Assembly: GCA_020809705.1 (NCBI GenBank)
Contig: CP085835.1
Location: forward strand, 1,612,001-1,676,000
Direction of reading: 5' to 3'
From: Calonectria ilicicola
Lineage: Eukaryota > Ascomycota > Sordariomycetes > Hypocreales > Nectriaceae
DNA length: 64,000 nt
Of the stretch, positions 1 to 11,800 are shown one piece after another (the first letter of the stretch is position 1; each line of letters opens with the position of its first letter). The notes below the pieces were generated by a model. It had not been told where the DNA came from. It ran no database searches and saw only the letters and a list, made by a program, of their open reading frames with translations. A program made the position numbers and the translations under genes.

Positions 1-117
1 GCAGCGGAGCAAAATATGAGCTGCAACACCCCCTATTTAACCATTCAAGCTTTTCTCTATTCTTGCCACTTCATAAAATGAACTCTGGCTCTTTCCTCAA
101 CTCTCAAACGCAATATA

Positions 118-1727
118 ATGGCTGAGAAGCATGCATTTACAGCTACACCCAAATCTGAACAGCCAGGACAACAACCAGCAGATTTGAGGGAGAAACAGGG
201 CCCAAATTCATTATCAATGAGCTGGGACAATGATGATGACCCGCAGAATCCTATGAACTGGCCGGCATCTAAGAAATGGACCAATCTTCTTCTCATCTCT
301 GCCCTCACTTTCATATCGTACGTTGATTTCTGCTGGTTATATCTGAGCAAAAACCAAGGACAAAAATAACTAACAAGATTTAGTCCATTAGGCTCTTCTA
401 TGTTCGCTCCCAGCACTAGTCAAGCCATGAAAGAGTTTCATAGCACGAATGTCTACTTGCAATCGTTCAGTGTCTCCATCTTTGTATTGGGATACGCCTT
501 CGGGCCTCTGCTCCACGCCCCTCTAAGCGAACTATATGGCCGTCTCATTCTCTATCACATAAATGGTGCCCTCTTTATCGTGGCAAATGTTGCATGCGCT
601 CTGTCGACTAACCTATCGATGCTGATTGTGTTTCGCCTCGTTTCAGGGCTCGTAGGCTCCTGCCCCCTCGCCCTTGGTCCTGCATTCGTTGGCGACTGCT
701 TTAAGCAAGATGAACGTGGTAGGGCCATTGCCGTGTGGAATCTTCCTATATTATTAGGCCCTGCTATTGGGCCGCTAGTTGGAAGCTGTCTTGGTACGGC
801 AATGGGATGGAGATGGAACTTTTGGTTTCTGGCCATTGCTGTGAGTCGGCACTATCGTTTAAAGAAGTAATTTATTAAATACAAGTTGACGGATATTAGA
901 TGGGTACATTTTGGATACTTGGGCTCGCCATCCTTCGCGAATCACACACACCTACTCTTCTTTCTCGCAAGAGCCGTCGGCTACAACGATATCCTGATCG
1001 CAATTTCGAAGAAAGCCAACAAAATAAATTCCACGAGTCCCGCGGGAGCACTATAATGCCAGCTATCAGTCGCCCCGTCCGGATGCTTTTTAGGTCACCC
1101 ATAGTATTCAGTCTCTCTTTCATTACGGCTATACACTACGGGATAATATACATTATTTTTACAACCATGTCGTCAAAATTTGTGGCCCGCTACGGCATCT
1201 CTGGACGCTTAGTTGGCCTTACCTATCTCGCTTTTGGAACTGGCAACATTCTTGGCAACATCGTCTTAACCATTTTCTCCGATTGCTTGCTACAGTCTAT
1301 GGCATCTCGCAAAAACGGGCAACTAAAACCTGAATATCGCCTACCCCCATTGATCCCAGGCAGTGTTCTGGTCCCGGTAGGGTTGTTAATATACGGCTGG
1401 ACATTGGAGAATAACGTGCACTGGATCGTGCCTCTTATCGGCATGGCCCTTGTAGGTCTTGGTGGTATCTTCATTTTTGTACCTGTCAACACATACCTCG
1501 TAGATGCTTTCACAGAGAATGCTGCTAGCGCGACGGCAGCCAATACAGTGCTACGAAGTCTGGGTGGTGGCTTACTTCCGCTTTGCGGTGGCAAGATGTA
1601 CCAAGCGGTTGGCGACGGGTGGGGGAACACGATACTGGCTCTAGGCGGGTTCGCTTTCATACCTGTTGTGTGCGTCATTTACCGGTCCGGGGAACGATTA
1701 AGGACGAGTGTCACTCTGAAGTTGTAA
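118..1727 (+). CDS. MFS transporter, DHA1 drug/metabolite-exporter type
   Basis: Three exons (118-317, 384-840, 900-1727) join to 494 residues. The first intron starts GTACGT, has a CTAAC branch site and ends TAG; the second starts GTGAGT and ends TTAG. Joining them restores the typical stretch ISPLGSSMFAPSTSQAM, which the unspliced frames break. The acidic N-terminal tail DDPQNPMNW, the PLSELYGR loop and the RLVSGLVGSCPLALG segment match the 12-helix fungal DHA1 family, which exports drugs, toxins and secondary metabolites by proton antiport at the plasma membrane. The length is normal for the family, and no frame break is seen. The substrate cannot be told. The LaeA-like methyltransferase gene lies about 1 kb downstream on the same strand, but nothing else links them. 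Confidence 0.88.
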
Positions 1728-2714
1728 GAAGCAGATCAGATGAGATCTAAGATATATGTCTCTCGTATCAGTCCTTGATGAGCTCGATCAAGGTGGGATC
1801 AGCCTCGCACTGGTGCTGCGGTCCCGATATGGAGGCCATATTCCGTGACTATGACATCGACCCACGGCTCTTCATTTCATAGCCTCATACTTCAGATTGC
1901 CCAATGGGTGGGTGCCTTGGTAATAGACACTTTAACAGCTCTCCTGCTGTCTGCTTCCCCTGTGCTCTGGCGTTGCCAAATTTTGATCGGTTAGGGATTG
2001 GAAATTCGCCAAAGGCCTTATCGCTGATACCGCCCAACTTATTTCCGTTAGTGTACCGCACTGCTTGTGTTTTTTTTTTAGGATTGATAATGATTAAAAA
2101 TGAGAAAGAAATATGTGATAAGTCTGGTGTGAGTGTTTCCGGAGAATGTGGTACAGATTGAACTGCTCGCCACACTAATCGTTTCTAGCCCTTGACCAGA
2201 CGGGCACCTCGTCGTCTCTTATTTTTCGACGATGTTATAATTGTAAACGAGTTGCTTCTAAAATAGAGACGATATGGATTCCTAGAAAATAATAAGAGTG
2301 CGGTTCGACTAATATGCGATCGTATTGGATTAGAGGACCATGTGATGGCCCTTTCTGTCAGTTTGATCTCTGAGCGGACGGCTATCTTCACTCTGAGAGA
2401 GTCATATCCACCGCCATCTCGTTCTAGTTTCAGGTGTAGGGTGGTTACTAGTAATATTCGACCATTTCTAGAGAGGTGCATATGCCCCTTGCACTTACCG
2501 TAGACAAATCAGGAAACTGGAACTTCTAAAACCCTGCTTTACATTTAACCGGCATAGACAGGCCTTGGAATTACCCACCACTGCATTATCGCTGGCATGC
2601 AGGGAAAATTAACCGCCTGCGACAAAAACAGTCATTCCCCCACCTCATTGGGTTTCCTGATCTAACATCTCTTACTATTGCCGTTTACACAACGCTTCAA
2701 TACACATATCACAA
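1728..2714. other. Intergenic stretch, no gene seen
   Basis: Open frames here (for example 1885-2175 and 2185-2481 on the minus strand) lack family motifs, sensible introns and codon-like structure. The right part, about 2600-2714, should hold the promoter of the methyltransferase gene. Confidence 0.5.
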
Positions 2715-4260
2715 ATGACGGACTCTCTTAGAGATCAAACTGATGGGCCAATTGTAAGTTCAAAGTCAATTCTTGGGGTAATGTAATTGTAATTATTCTG
2801 ATATCACGGCTCAGGCGGTCGACATACTTGATGATGGGGACTCAGGAATCTCGGCTGTAAGTGTGCTCATTCATCCCTCGCCCTAGTGGATAATAGAGAT
2901 TAATAAAAACAAGCCCATAACTACCAGCCTCGCATCCCTTAGATCAAGTGTCTTGCGATATCAGGAAGAGAATGGCAGAACATACCATGCAATGAGCTCT
3001 GGCAGTAGGTGTAGCGCCATGAACCCCATAATGACGCAGTTCTAGTTTCTGATGTTCCTAGAGTACAATTTTCCAAATGACGAGCGAGAGAGTGAGCGTC
3101 TCGGTATGTTTTGTAATTGCGAGGGGTCAAATGCAGTCAATAACATTGAATAGACTTACAGCATAATCTATGGCTTCTCACTCTTCATGGAGAGCTAGGG
3201 TTAAGCCCCAAAGTCAAAGGCTCGGCTAAGCGTGTACTAGATGCTGGTACTGGTACCGGAATCTGGGCTATTGAATATGGTGCGTAGGTTGGTCATATTT
3301 TATGCTGCATTGGTAGACACTGACGGTATCTGTTTTTAGCCGATAGTCATCCAGATTCGGAGGTATTAATACATATAAGCCTACTTTTTCGCCATTTTAA
3401 CAACTGTGACATAGGTTTTTGGAGTCGACCTCAGCCCCATCCAGCCTTCGCTGTAGGTCTCATAATGGATGCAAGACGTAAATAGGTGCTAATGGTTTTA
3501 TTTTATAGAGTCCCGCCAAATTGCTCCTTCGTAGTCGACGATCTCGAAAAAGAATGGACATGGACCCAAAACTTTGACTTAATCTTTGCTCGAGTAATGG
3601 CAGGATCCTTTGCCGACATGCGAGAATTCATCCGAACGGCTTACAAGTAGCTTATCCCAAATTTTCACTTTCGTATTCAAGAAAGTTATGCATGAATTGC
3701 TAACCTTTATGGCATAGGAACCTCGAGCCTGGAGGCTATCTTGAAATGCAGGATCTGGCGCAGCCTATTCGGTGTGATGATGGGACGTTAAAGGAAGACA
3801 GTGAACTGAGTCGCTCAGGGAGACTGTTCATTGAAGCTAGCACTAAGGCCGGTCGTCCTATAGACGTAGCCACAAGGTATAAAAGCCTTCTTGAAGAAGC
3901 TGGGTTTGTTGATGTTGTCGAGAAACAGTACAAGTGGCCACTAAACCAATGGCCAAAAGATAAGCACTACAAGGAGATTGGAGCATGGACCCTGGAAACC
4001 TTGAGCACTGGCCTCGAAGCACTATTTCTTGCTCTATTCACAAGATTCCTAGATTGGAGCGTAGAGGAGGTTACAATATTTTGCGCTGGGCTACGAAAAC
4101 AACTCCATGATCGCAGCATTCATGCATACGCCCCTGTGTAAGCTCCCCTTCACCTGTTCTAAAACAGAGGTCTTTGAGGCATCTATACTAACTACTATAT
4201 AGATATGTCGTTTATGGGAAAAAGCCTGAAAATGAGAAAGAACCCACACTGGAGGCTTAA
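2715..4260 (+). CDS. LaeA-like SAM-dependent methyltransferase
   Basis: Ten exons: 2715-2753, 2815-2856, 2914-3004, 3062-3103, 3154-3279, 3340-3362, 3415-3452, 3509-3646, 3718-4137, 4203-4260. They join to 338 residues. Every intron is GT-AG and every phase fits. The product shows the fungal LaeA-like order: RYQEENGRTYHA, then YNFPNDERESERLDLQHNLW, the SAM-binding motif I VLDAGTGTGIWAIEY, VDLSPIQP, the acidic DDLEKEWTW, LEPGGYLEMQD, and a tail ending in YGKKP. Motif I carries the glycine-rich SAM loop. Family members include the global secondary-metabolism regulator LaeA and many cluster or orphan methyltransferases; most have no known substrate. This copy looks intact but is unusually split, with two internal exons of 23 and 38 bases. 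The family call is firm; a regulatory role would be a guess. Confidence 0.9.
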
Positions 4261-5260
4261 TAGCGACCAGAAATTTCCCTAAAAATATCATCATCATGCC
4301 GCATCTGTTTACATTTTCAAAAATTGTCGCAATTATGTGGTGAAGAGTTATGTACCCAAGCTTAACAAGGACAGGCGGGGGTTTGAGAGCGTAAGGTTTT
4401 GTGTGAATGACGAGAGAAGAGGATTTTGATGAGTTCGTTCCTCATTCTCAAAAAGGCTAAAAGCAACGGCCCGAGGGCGGTGCGGTTAGCCGATCGTAAT
4501 TTGAATCTACTCAATAGCCTTGCAAGCCACGAAACATACTAGAAGTACTCAAAAAAATACGATCCCATGACCAAATGACTTGCTACTTTAACGCCGCTTC
4601 AAGCCACCTGTTGGTTATGAGTTCATATAATATGGCATCCGAGTAGACCTCAAAGGCTTATCTGTATGTCAGCTGAAACGGTTTAGATCCTAGTGGGAAA
4701 GACCTGCCAGGACGCGCGTAATTGTGCGGTTGTGGATCTCGTTCCAGGTATAGCCCTGGCCTTATGTGCTCCTGACCCAATTTGGAACAACATAAACGAT
4801 AGTAATGGGGTAATTCATTTGCTTATGAATAGAAAAACACTTCAGCTAGATCGGTAACGATAGCTGTATTGAGAACACAATCCTATTCATGAGATATCAC
4901 ACGCCACTTTGACTCCTAGTGCGCCCCTGTCGCCTCCCCAGAGCGGCTATTATTGTCTGGTAATTCGAGTAAATTAGGATATGTATCTTCCTTGAAATTT
5001 AAATAGATATGATAATTATTACCAACTTAACTTAAAGCTATTATTTCACTTAATCTTACTCAGAGTACAGCTTAACTCTTCGGAGAACTCGGTTAACTTT
5101 TATTGAATCGTCCGACCAATTCACCTACTAATAGATGCGACATGTTTGTTGGTCAGTCCTGAAGGGAACTTTTACGGTTGTCGTTGTTGCATAGCCCGAA
5201 ACTATTGCTCCACAGGAAGGTCCGGATCAGGCCGTGACACTTGGCCTGTTCATTTTCCAT
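4261..5260. other. Intergenic stretch between convergent genes
   Basis: The methyltransferase (+) and the rhodopsin-like gene (-) end towards each other across this stretch, which should hold both 3' ends. I see no open frame with recognisable protein features, no repeat and no RNA gene. Confidence 0.5.
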
Positions 5261-6683
5261 CTACTTCATTTCAATCTCAACTCTTCCAGATTCTACCCAT
5301 GTCTCCGACTCGTTGTCTGTCAATGCCGAGAAAGGGTGGGTATCATCAGGCTTCTTGCTCTTGGATGCACCGAATGTGGTCGAGGCACCGCTGCTAGTTA
5401 TATTGAATCGTATACCTGTGTCCCGCTTGGAAGGTTCTGTAAGGTTACCGCCGTTGGTCATACCACTAGGCTGCTCGGAGCTAGATTGGGCCTTGCGGTA
5501 CAAAATAAGGTTCATAATTGGTTTCAGGGATGGAAGACAGGCTGAAAATTAGTCAAGAACAAGGACGTAAAGAATGGAAAATGGCACAACTTACCACAGA
5601 TGGTGCCCACGTTGACTTCAACGCCAGTCCACATCATAGTTTCGCTGAACAACCAAGTGACATCAATGTTCGTGAAGTCAAGTGTCAGTAAATAGTGCAG
5701 TCGGATAAATGCCACTGCAGTGACGCTGGCGATTAGGATCAAGTTAGCGTCATGAAGGCTTCGATATGCCGTAGAAGTTTTGACTTACAATACGCCAAGA
5801 GCGAAAATACCCAGAAGACCCATCTTTTGAGGTTTACGTAATTGTAAACTCAAAATGTTTGGGACGGGAATGAGAAGCATTAGGATATCTGTGATGATGT
5901 TTGGGATCGCGTTTGCGAGGAAGAATTTCGGGGTATCCACGGTGCATTTGTATTCAGATGGAGATAGAGGATGTTTGACGTCGAATCTGCGCCAGAAGGC
6001 CGAAACTGGCCAGCATGAAAAGGTAGTGACGAGTAGCTGAATATAGTTTGTCAGCATTATGCTTCGTGGAACGTCCTTGGCAAAAGAAAAATAGTGGGAG
6101 AGTATGAACGTACGACAGCAACTCCCCAAGCGGCGACGATGACGAACAAGACGATGATGGACAATTTTGTCACAAATCTGGTGCCAAAGATTCGCCAATA
6201 GAAGGTAAGTATCGACCATTTGATCAAAATAATGCTTGCTGTGAATGTGTATTCAGCAACAAATAAACCTATAAAATAAACCTCAAGTGCGTTTGCTGGT
6301 CCAGCCCAAAGATGTTTGCCAAAGCCACCCTGAGGAACCACTATATGAGAATTCAGTGTTACACGACCTGCTCAGTTTGCATAGCTGTTGGGGAAACTTT
6401 GACGTACTGTAGCATGTTACGTTGAACATAAAGGCAGTCGAAGATATCTGTAGGAACGGTCTGTTAAACTTGGAAAGACCTCTTGTGGCGGGCGACATAC
6501 TAGGGAAACGAGGATAAGCCAGTCATCCCACCAAAGGTTGCTCTTGACCAGCCTTCGTGCCGCAATGCGAAGACCGACGATTAAAAGACCCAGCATCCAG
6601 GTGATGACAAATGCGGAGAGAATGGACGGGACTTTGGTTTCGGCAAGATTAAGCCCTGGGGGTGGACTCGGAAGAGACGTCAT
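5261..6683 (-). CDS. Fungal rhodopsin-domain (SAT4/PTH11-like) integral membrane protein
   Basis: Six exons on the minus strand: 6683-6501, 6447-6408, 6340-6114, 6036-5789, 5725-5595, 5541-5261. They join to 369 residues, and all introns have good donors (GTATGT, GTACGT, GTACGT, GTAAGT, GTAAGT). I start at 6683 (MTSLPSPPP), because the longer upstream frame only adds a hydrophilic stretch with no family match. About seven hydrophobic helices are followed by a polar, Ser/Thr-rich cytoplasmic tail. Family signatures are WWDDWLILVSL in the first loop, GGFGKHLW, the conserved SCWPVSAFWRRF region with its later Cys (YKCTVDTP), and ICACLPSLKP before the tail. The family is known as the fungal rhodopsin/SAT4 domain and includes PTH11-like receptor candidates; most members have no known ligand. 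It is not a retinal-binding opsin. Confidence 0.87.
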
Positions 6684-8806
6684 TTTGGACCACCTGAATT
6701 GAGACAGGGATATCCTAGTGGGACTCGGTATAGAAGCAAGTAAGCAACTGTATTCGACAACTTCCGGCACTGGCTTATATATCACCCTCGGTAGATCGCC
6801 TTGGTCGCTTAGCTTAGCCACTATGCCCCTGGATGCTCTACCGGACCTTGACTCCGAAACTTAAACTTCCTGGGGAGCTGGGCTTAGCGCTTATAGTAAC
6901 GACCAGATGATCTGCGCCGCAAGGTTGAAAAAATACTGTGCCATGAGGATACAAGACTGAAAATGGGAGCTGACTGTCGCATATCGCAGCATTGGCTGTG
7001 GTATCATCTATCGGTGATTTTGATATAAAAACATTTTTCACATGCAAGGAACAATATCTTCAAAGTAAAAATAAAATAAATTAATACATAGAAATAGAAT
7101 AACTCGAAAATGGAAACAAAATCATTATGTCAGTGCGCTATTGCCTTACTTCCTACGTGCGGCAGGTCACTGGGCACCAATAAATGTGGCGCGTAGCATT
7201 GCGACTTAGCCGAATGTCCGTCGACTGCAGGGTTTGTTTGGGCCTATAGGATGCTGGGATTGACAACACTAAAATGAGCGAATGAGAATAGTCACTGTGC
7301 GTGCATTTGACTTTACCCTAACGCTTTGATGACTTTCCGAATACCCCAGAATTCACCGCTGCCGTTGCTACTAGCCCCTACCATTTCGGACTCACGGCCC
7401 TCTCATTTCCCATCGACACAATAGGCTCGAGCAATCATTTCCTAAAGTAGTTTGACGGGCTGTCACATGTCGCGACTACCACAAGCCACTGGTCGATCAT
7501 TGCTACATAGTATGAATTCTGTCACATTCGGAAAATCCAGAATCTGCACCGTCTTTGAGACAATCCCCTTCGTGTGTATATTGTTCAATCTCGCTCTCGA
7601 GATTTCTTGTCGCCTGTGTGGCTAAATACTTAATGAACATCGCAATATCTATCACGCAGGACCATTAGACATTACTCCCCTGTGCAACACTCAAAGCTAT
7701 AGCCCCTGAGCCGCAAGTGAATTAGGGTTGACACAAATCAGAGGATATGGTCCTGGAACCATCTTTAGGGTGATTCCATTGGTACCAGAACGCGGCATTT
7801 TGCTCATTGGAAAGTTTACACCTGTTTGTCTCAGCTGAGGGAGGGACCAGTCGAAACTACTCAAGTAAGTCAAGGCGTCGGCACATGAAGCCGGCGACGA
7901 CTGCCTATTGCAGACATTTGGCTGGGATATCATAACCTCGACAAGGTGCTACCCAAAGCTAGTGAAATATGATCTGATTTGAACATCCGCCCGGGCGAGG
8001 ACCATGAGTCAGCCAAGTCCATCGCCCTGGGATAATATTTGTATATTGACATCGGATAGAACGATACTCCAGCAATATCTGGCGTTGTTATATGGCCCGG
8101 TACTGTCAATCGAGATTCTAAGCCCGTAAGATCCCGATGGTACGAACTCGACATGGCTATCACCTTTAAACCTTGAGTCCATGAAGAAGCAACTCTCCAC
8201 TTGTGCAATTGTAAGCACGGCTATTAGTGGCATCATCGCCCTGAGCATCATCTCGCTGGCGTGGTATTAGATGGCCAAGAGACTTCACGGTGTCGTCAAT
8301 CGTAAACGACGCAAAAAGTGTATCGGACACATCAAATTCACCCACCATTCTATAGAGGCAGCATATTGGACCCTCCGAGCGTCGTCAACATGTAGTCATC
8401 AGCCACGGCAAAATGGGAGATGTGCGTTGATCACGGAAGGCCAGATCTGAATCCCCCGGTACCTCCCACAGAGCTGCCAGAATGCCGTTGAAGTGTACTC
8501 GCAAAGTAGATACGGGAAGGCCAGCTAAGAAGTCTTCCGCGGTTCGCTGCTGGTGGCATAGGTTGTCACACGGGGGAAAGGATCCATAGATAACGAGACT
8601 TCAATTGGTTAATTACCTCTGTTGTGGTTATCACCTCAGCATGTGACAATGATTGCTAATGACTATACAAATGAACATTTGGTGAGTTTGTATCTGAATG
8701 ATAGACCGAGCCGTTACCCATCTTCCTCACTCGATATGGAATGACCAGTATAGTAGCCAATTAAGGCGATCAACAGTCAACTAGACTGCAAAACACAGGT
8801 TTTTTC
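6684..8806. other. Intergenic stretch, at most one doubtful small secreted ORF
   Basis: The left end holds the promoter of the rhodopsin-like gene, and the right end the 3' side of the ankyrin NLR. On the minus strand at 8009-8251 there is an 80-codon frame that begins with a signal-peptide-like stretch (MMPLIAVLTIAQVES). It has no family match, and I could not find clean splice sites linking it to the neighbouring frames at 7697-7933 or 8166-8348. I see no repeat or RNA gene. Confidence 0.35.
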
Positions 8807-11800
8807 TCATGTGAAATGGGAGTTTTGTACATCTCGTACAACATAAATGAATCTGGAGGTTTCAGCAGACCCCACGAGATTGCCTCCGCCAACCACCTTC
8901 CCAGCAAGGCTAGAGATGGTGTTTGTTCGTATTTCCATGCCTTTTGGCTGTCTCCACTCCCACTTCCTTGCTATTCTCATAGTGACTATACCCGACCACT
9001 TCATGATCTTTGAGTCAGCTCCACTACCGTGATTGAAGGTGAGCCGTCTTTGCTCAAAGAACCTGCCCCGTGAGAGCCAATACAGAATTGGTAAATTTAT
9101 CTTCTTCTCCGCAAGTCTGTTGATAAAAAGTCTATCAACCTCCAATGGGACTGGCACTCCGCTATTGACTAAGAATTTGACGGTCTCCAGTCTGGAGTTT
9201 GAAGCTGCCGCCTGTAAAAGTGACCCATGTTCAGGGCATATTTTTTGAACATCCGCCCCTTGTTGAATGAAGTTTTTGAGGGCATCAATTATACCCCAAC
9301 AGGCCGCTTGACAGACGAGGTTGTGTTTACCAGGAAATGCAAGATCGGATACATGCCGCATTTGATTGTCATTGAGGTATTTTCGCAGGAGAGGCAATTT
9401 CTTTGATATGTTTGCCAAAGCCCGGATCGGGAAGTCGTACACTTGGTCGAGTAGTGACACGGGCCATCGAATGTCCCGCCATCGTAAAGATGCAGCATGC
9501 CTTTCCAACACTGCCTCCAAGTACTTATCGGAGTCGTGTCCAACGAGCCAGTGAATGGTACTAAAGCCATCCAAATCTGTTTGGTGTAGGTCGAACCCCT
9601 TAGCCAGGAGTAGCAAAAACGTCTCTAGTGGTGGAGGAGGGTCTGCCCACAGCATAAAAGAGAGCGAGTTGCGCCGGTAGTAGTTCGGTCGCGTGCTCAC
9701 TGCATAGTTCTGGAGCATAAAGTGAACAATCTTCCAAGCGCCCACTCGGCAGGCAGCCATATGTGGCGTTTCCCCTTGTATACTCAAAGGGTCAATTTGT
9801 GCGCCATGGCTTAAAAGCAGTTTAGCCACCTCGGTCGATCCCGACGCACATGCCACAAACAGAGGCGTGCCATCGTGGATATCTGTCGCTTCAATGTTGG
9901 CCATGTTATCAATTAAAAATTCGGCAATCTCAACATCGTTTTCTCTTGCTGCTACGTGGAGGGGGGTTCCGCCATTGAATCTAGCGTCCTTTTGATTTAC
10001 AGCAGCGCAAATAATGCCCAACTTTCGTTCATCTGTGTTGTTTTGATGGGATAATAGACTGCAAGTGTTGTTAGTTTTGTTCAATTCTGATGTTCATTTT
10101 GACACATACACCGGAGTTTCCTGATCAAAGCCCCATTCTTGAAGGGCCTCTAGAACCGTAAGTAGCCCTTCAATATTCCCCTTCTCCACGGCGATATGTA
10201 AAGGACTGTAGTCCATAATAAGAAAGTTTCCGCCACCATCAAAGTATCTGCTGACCAAGCTCGGAAGTAGAGGAGCTAGGTTTAGTTTTGACACAGCAGC
10301 CTCCAGTGCTGTGCACACTCGAGTCTTTTCGTGGTTTGGTAGCACCGCAGCGACATCTGCACCATTATAAAGGAGCCAGTCCACTAGTTCTAGGCTTTTC
10401 CCATCTAAAATAGCTTTACACAGTGGTGTAGAATCTGGGAATCCATCCAGCTCAATGTCTAGGGGACAGCCAAGATCTCGCCACAGCTGACATTTGTCGA
10501 CATCATCGTCTAGAATAGCTGCGGAAAGTCCTTCTACCATTATAGAAAGCTCTTTGGAGCCTAGGGGACCTGGTTTGATATTGGAACGGTGAGATTGCAA
10601 TATCTCCAACATTAACGAGTCCCCAGAGATGTAGGCGTAGACGAAAGGAGTATATCCTCTCGAGCAAGCAGATTGATCAGCACCGAGTTCTAGCAAAATC
10701 TCCACTGTCTCCAAGTGACCTGCCTTGGCGGCTAGATGCAATGGCGTTTCTCGGAAAATTGAGATGGCGTTAATATTTGCACCTCTACTCTCAAGATAAT
10801 CGACGATGTCAGATTTTCCAAATAACGCTGCATAATGCATAGGAGTGCGATTTTTAATATCAGTCGCATCTAAGTCAGTCAGAAGACCCTCGTCGAGATA
10901 GTATTTCATACAATCAAGGCGACCTCGTGCGGCAGCTATGTGAAGGGCATTTCCTCCTGCCAAATCTTCACCGCCAATATCAGATTCCCAACGATGGTCC
11001 CACATAGAAATGGGAGTTTTCTCGTCGATGGACATATGAATCTTAGCCAGTAACGATTGGTTGCCAGTCCAGGTAGCCACCAATGGAGCATCGAACCCGA
11101 GAGAGTTAGCTACCCATAGGTCAGCCCCATACTCGATGAGTACTTCTGCGGTAGCGATAGACCGATTAATAAGGTGGTATACAAGCGGCGAAGACCTATT
11201 TTCCGGTACTGGAAGATTACAATCAACGCCAGCTTGCAAAAGTCGTTGAAGCTTCCACACTGAGCCTTCTATTTTGTCGTTGCCCGCTGTAAAGTGGAGG
11301 AGCCCATATCCTTCATACGCCTCATTCCCAAGGCTCACTAGCCGAATGGAAGCATGAGCTAAGATGTGATCAAAATTTGCTTCACTTAGCTCTATATGAG
11401 GAAAGCATGCAACATCCAAAGGTGATAACTGATTGAATAGGCCATGAACACTCACGTCCATCTGTAACATTTGGGCTATCATGTCATCATCATTGTGAAT
11501 GATCGACTCTGTTAGGATAGCAATCATGTCAGGATCTTCCTTATCTTCCACTGACCAAACAACAGATTGTCTTGCTATCCGTCTGAAGACTGCAGATATC
11601 CATTTCCAGTTTGGTAGAAGTTCTACTGTTGAAACGCCGACAAAGTTTATTGGCCCCAAGGACTGCAACCTTTTGCTGCTATTCTCAGGTGCGTGGATAG
11701 CATGGTGAGAAAATAGAAGAAGAGCGGAAACATTGGTCTCCTCTTCAAAAAGCTTAACAATGCCGCTTTCAATCAGGTAAATGAACAAATCTTGAAGCCA

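Noticed and set aside
8009..8251. 80-codon minus-strand ORF with signal-peptide-like start
   Set aside because: No family match, no conserved cysteine pattern and no convincing splice link to adjoining frames. Could still be a small secreted protein, but the evidence is too thin.
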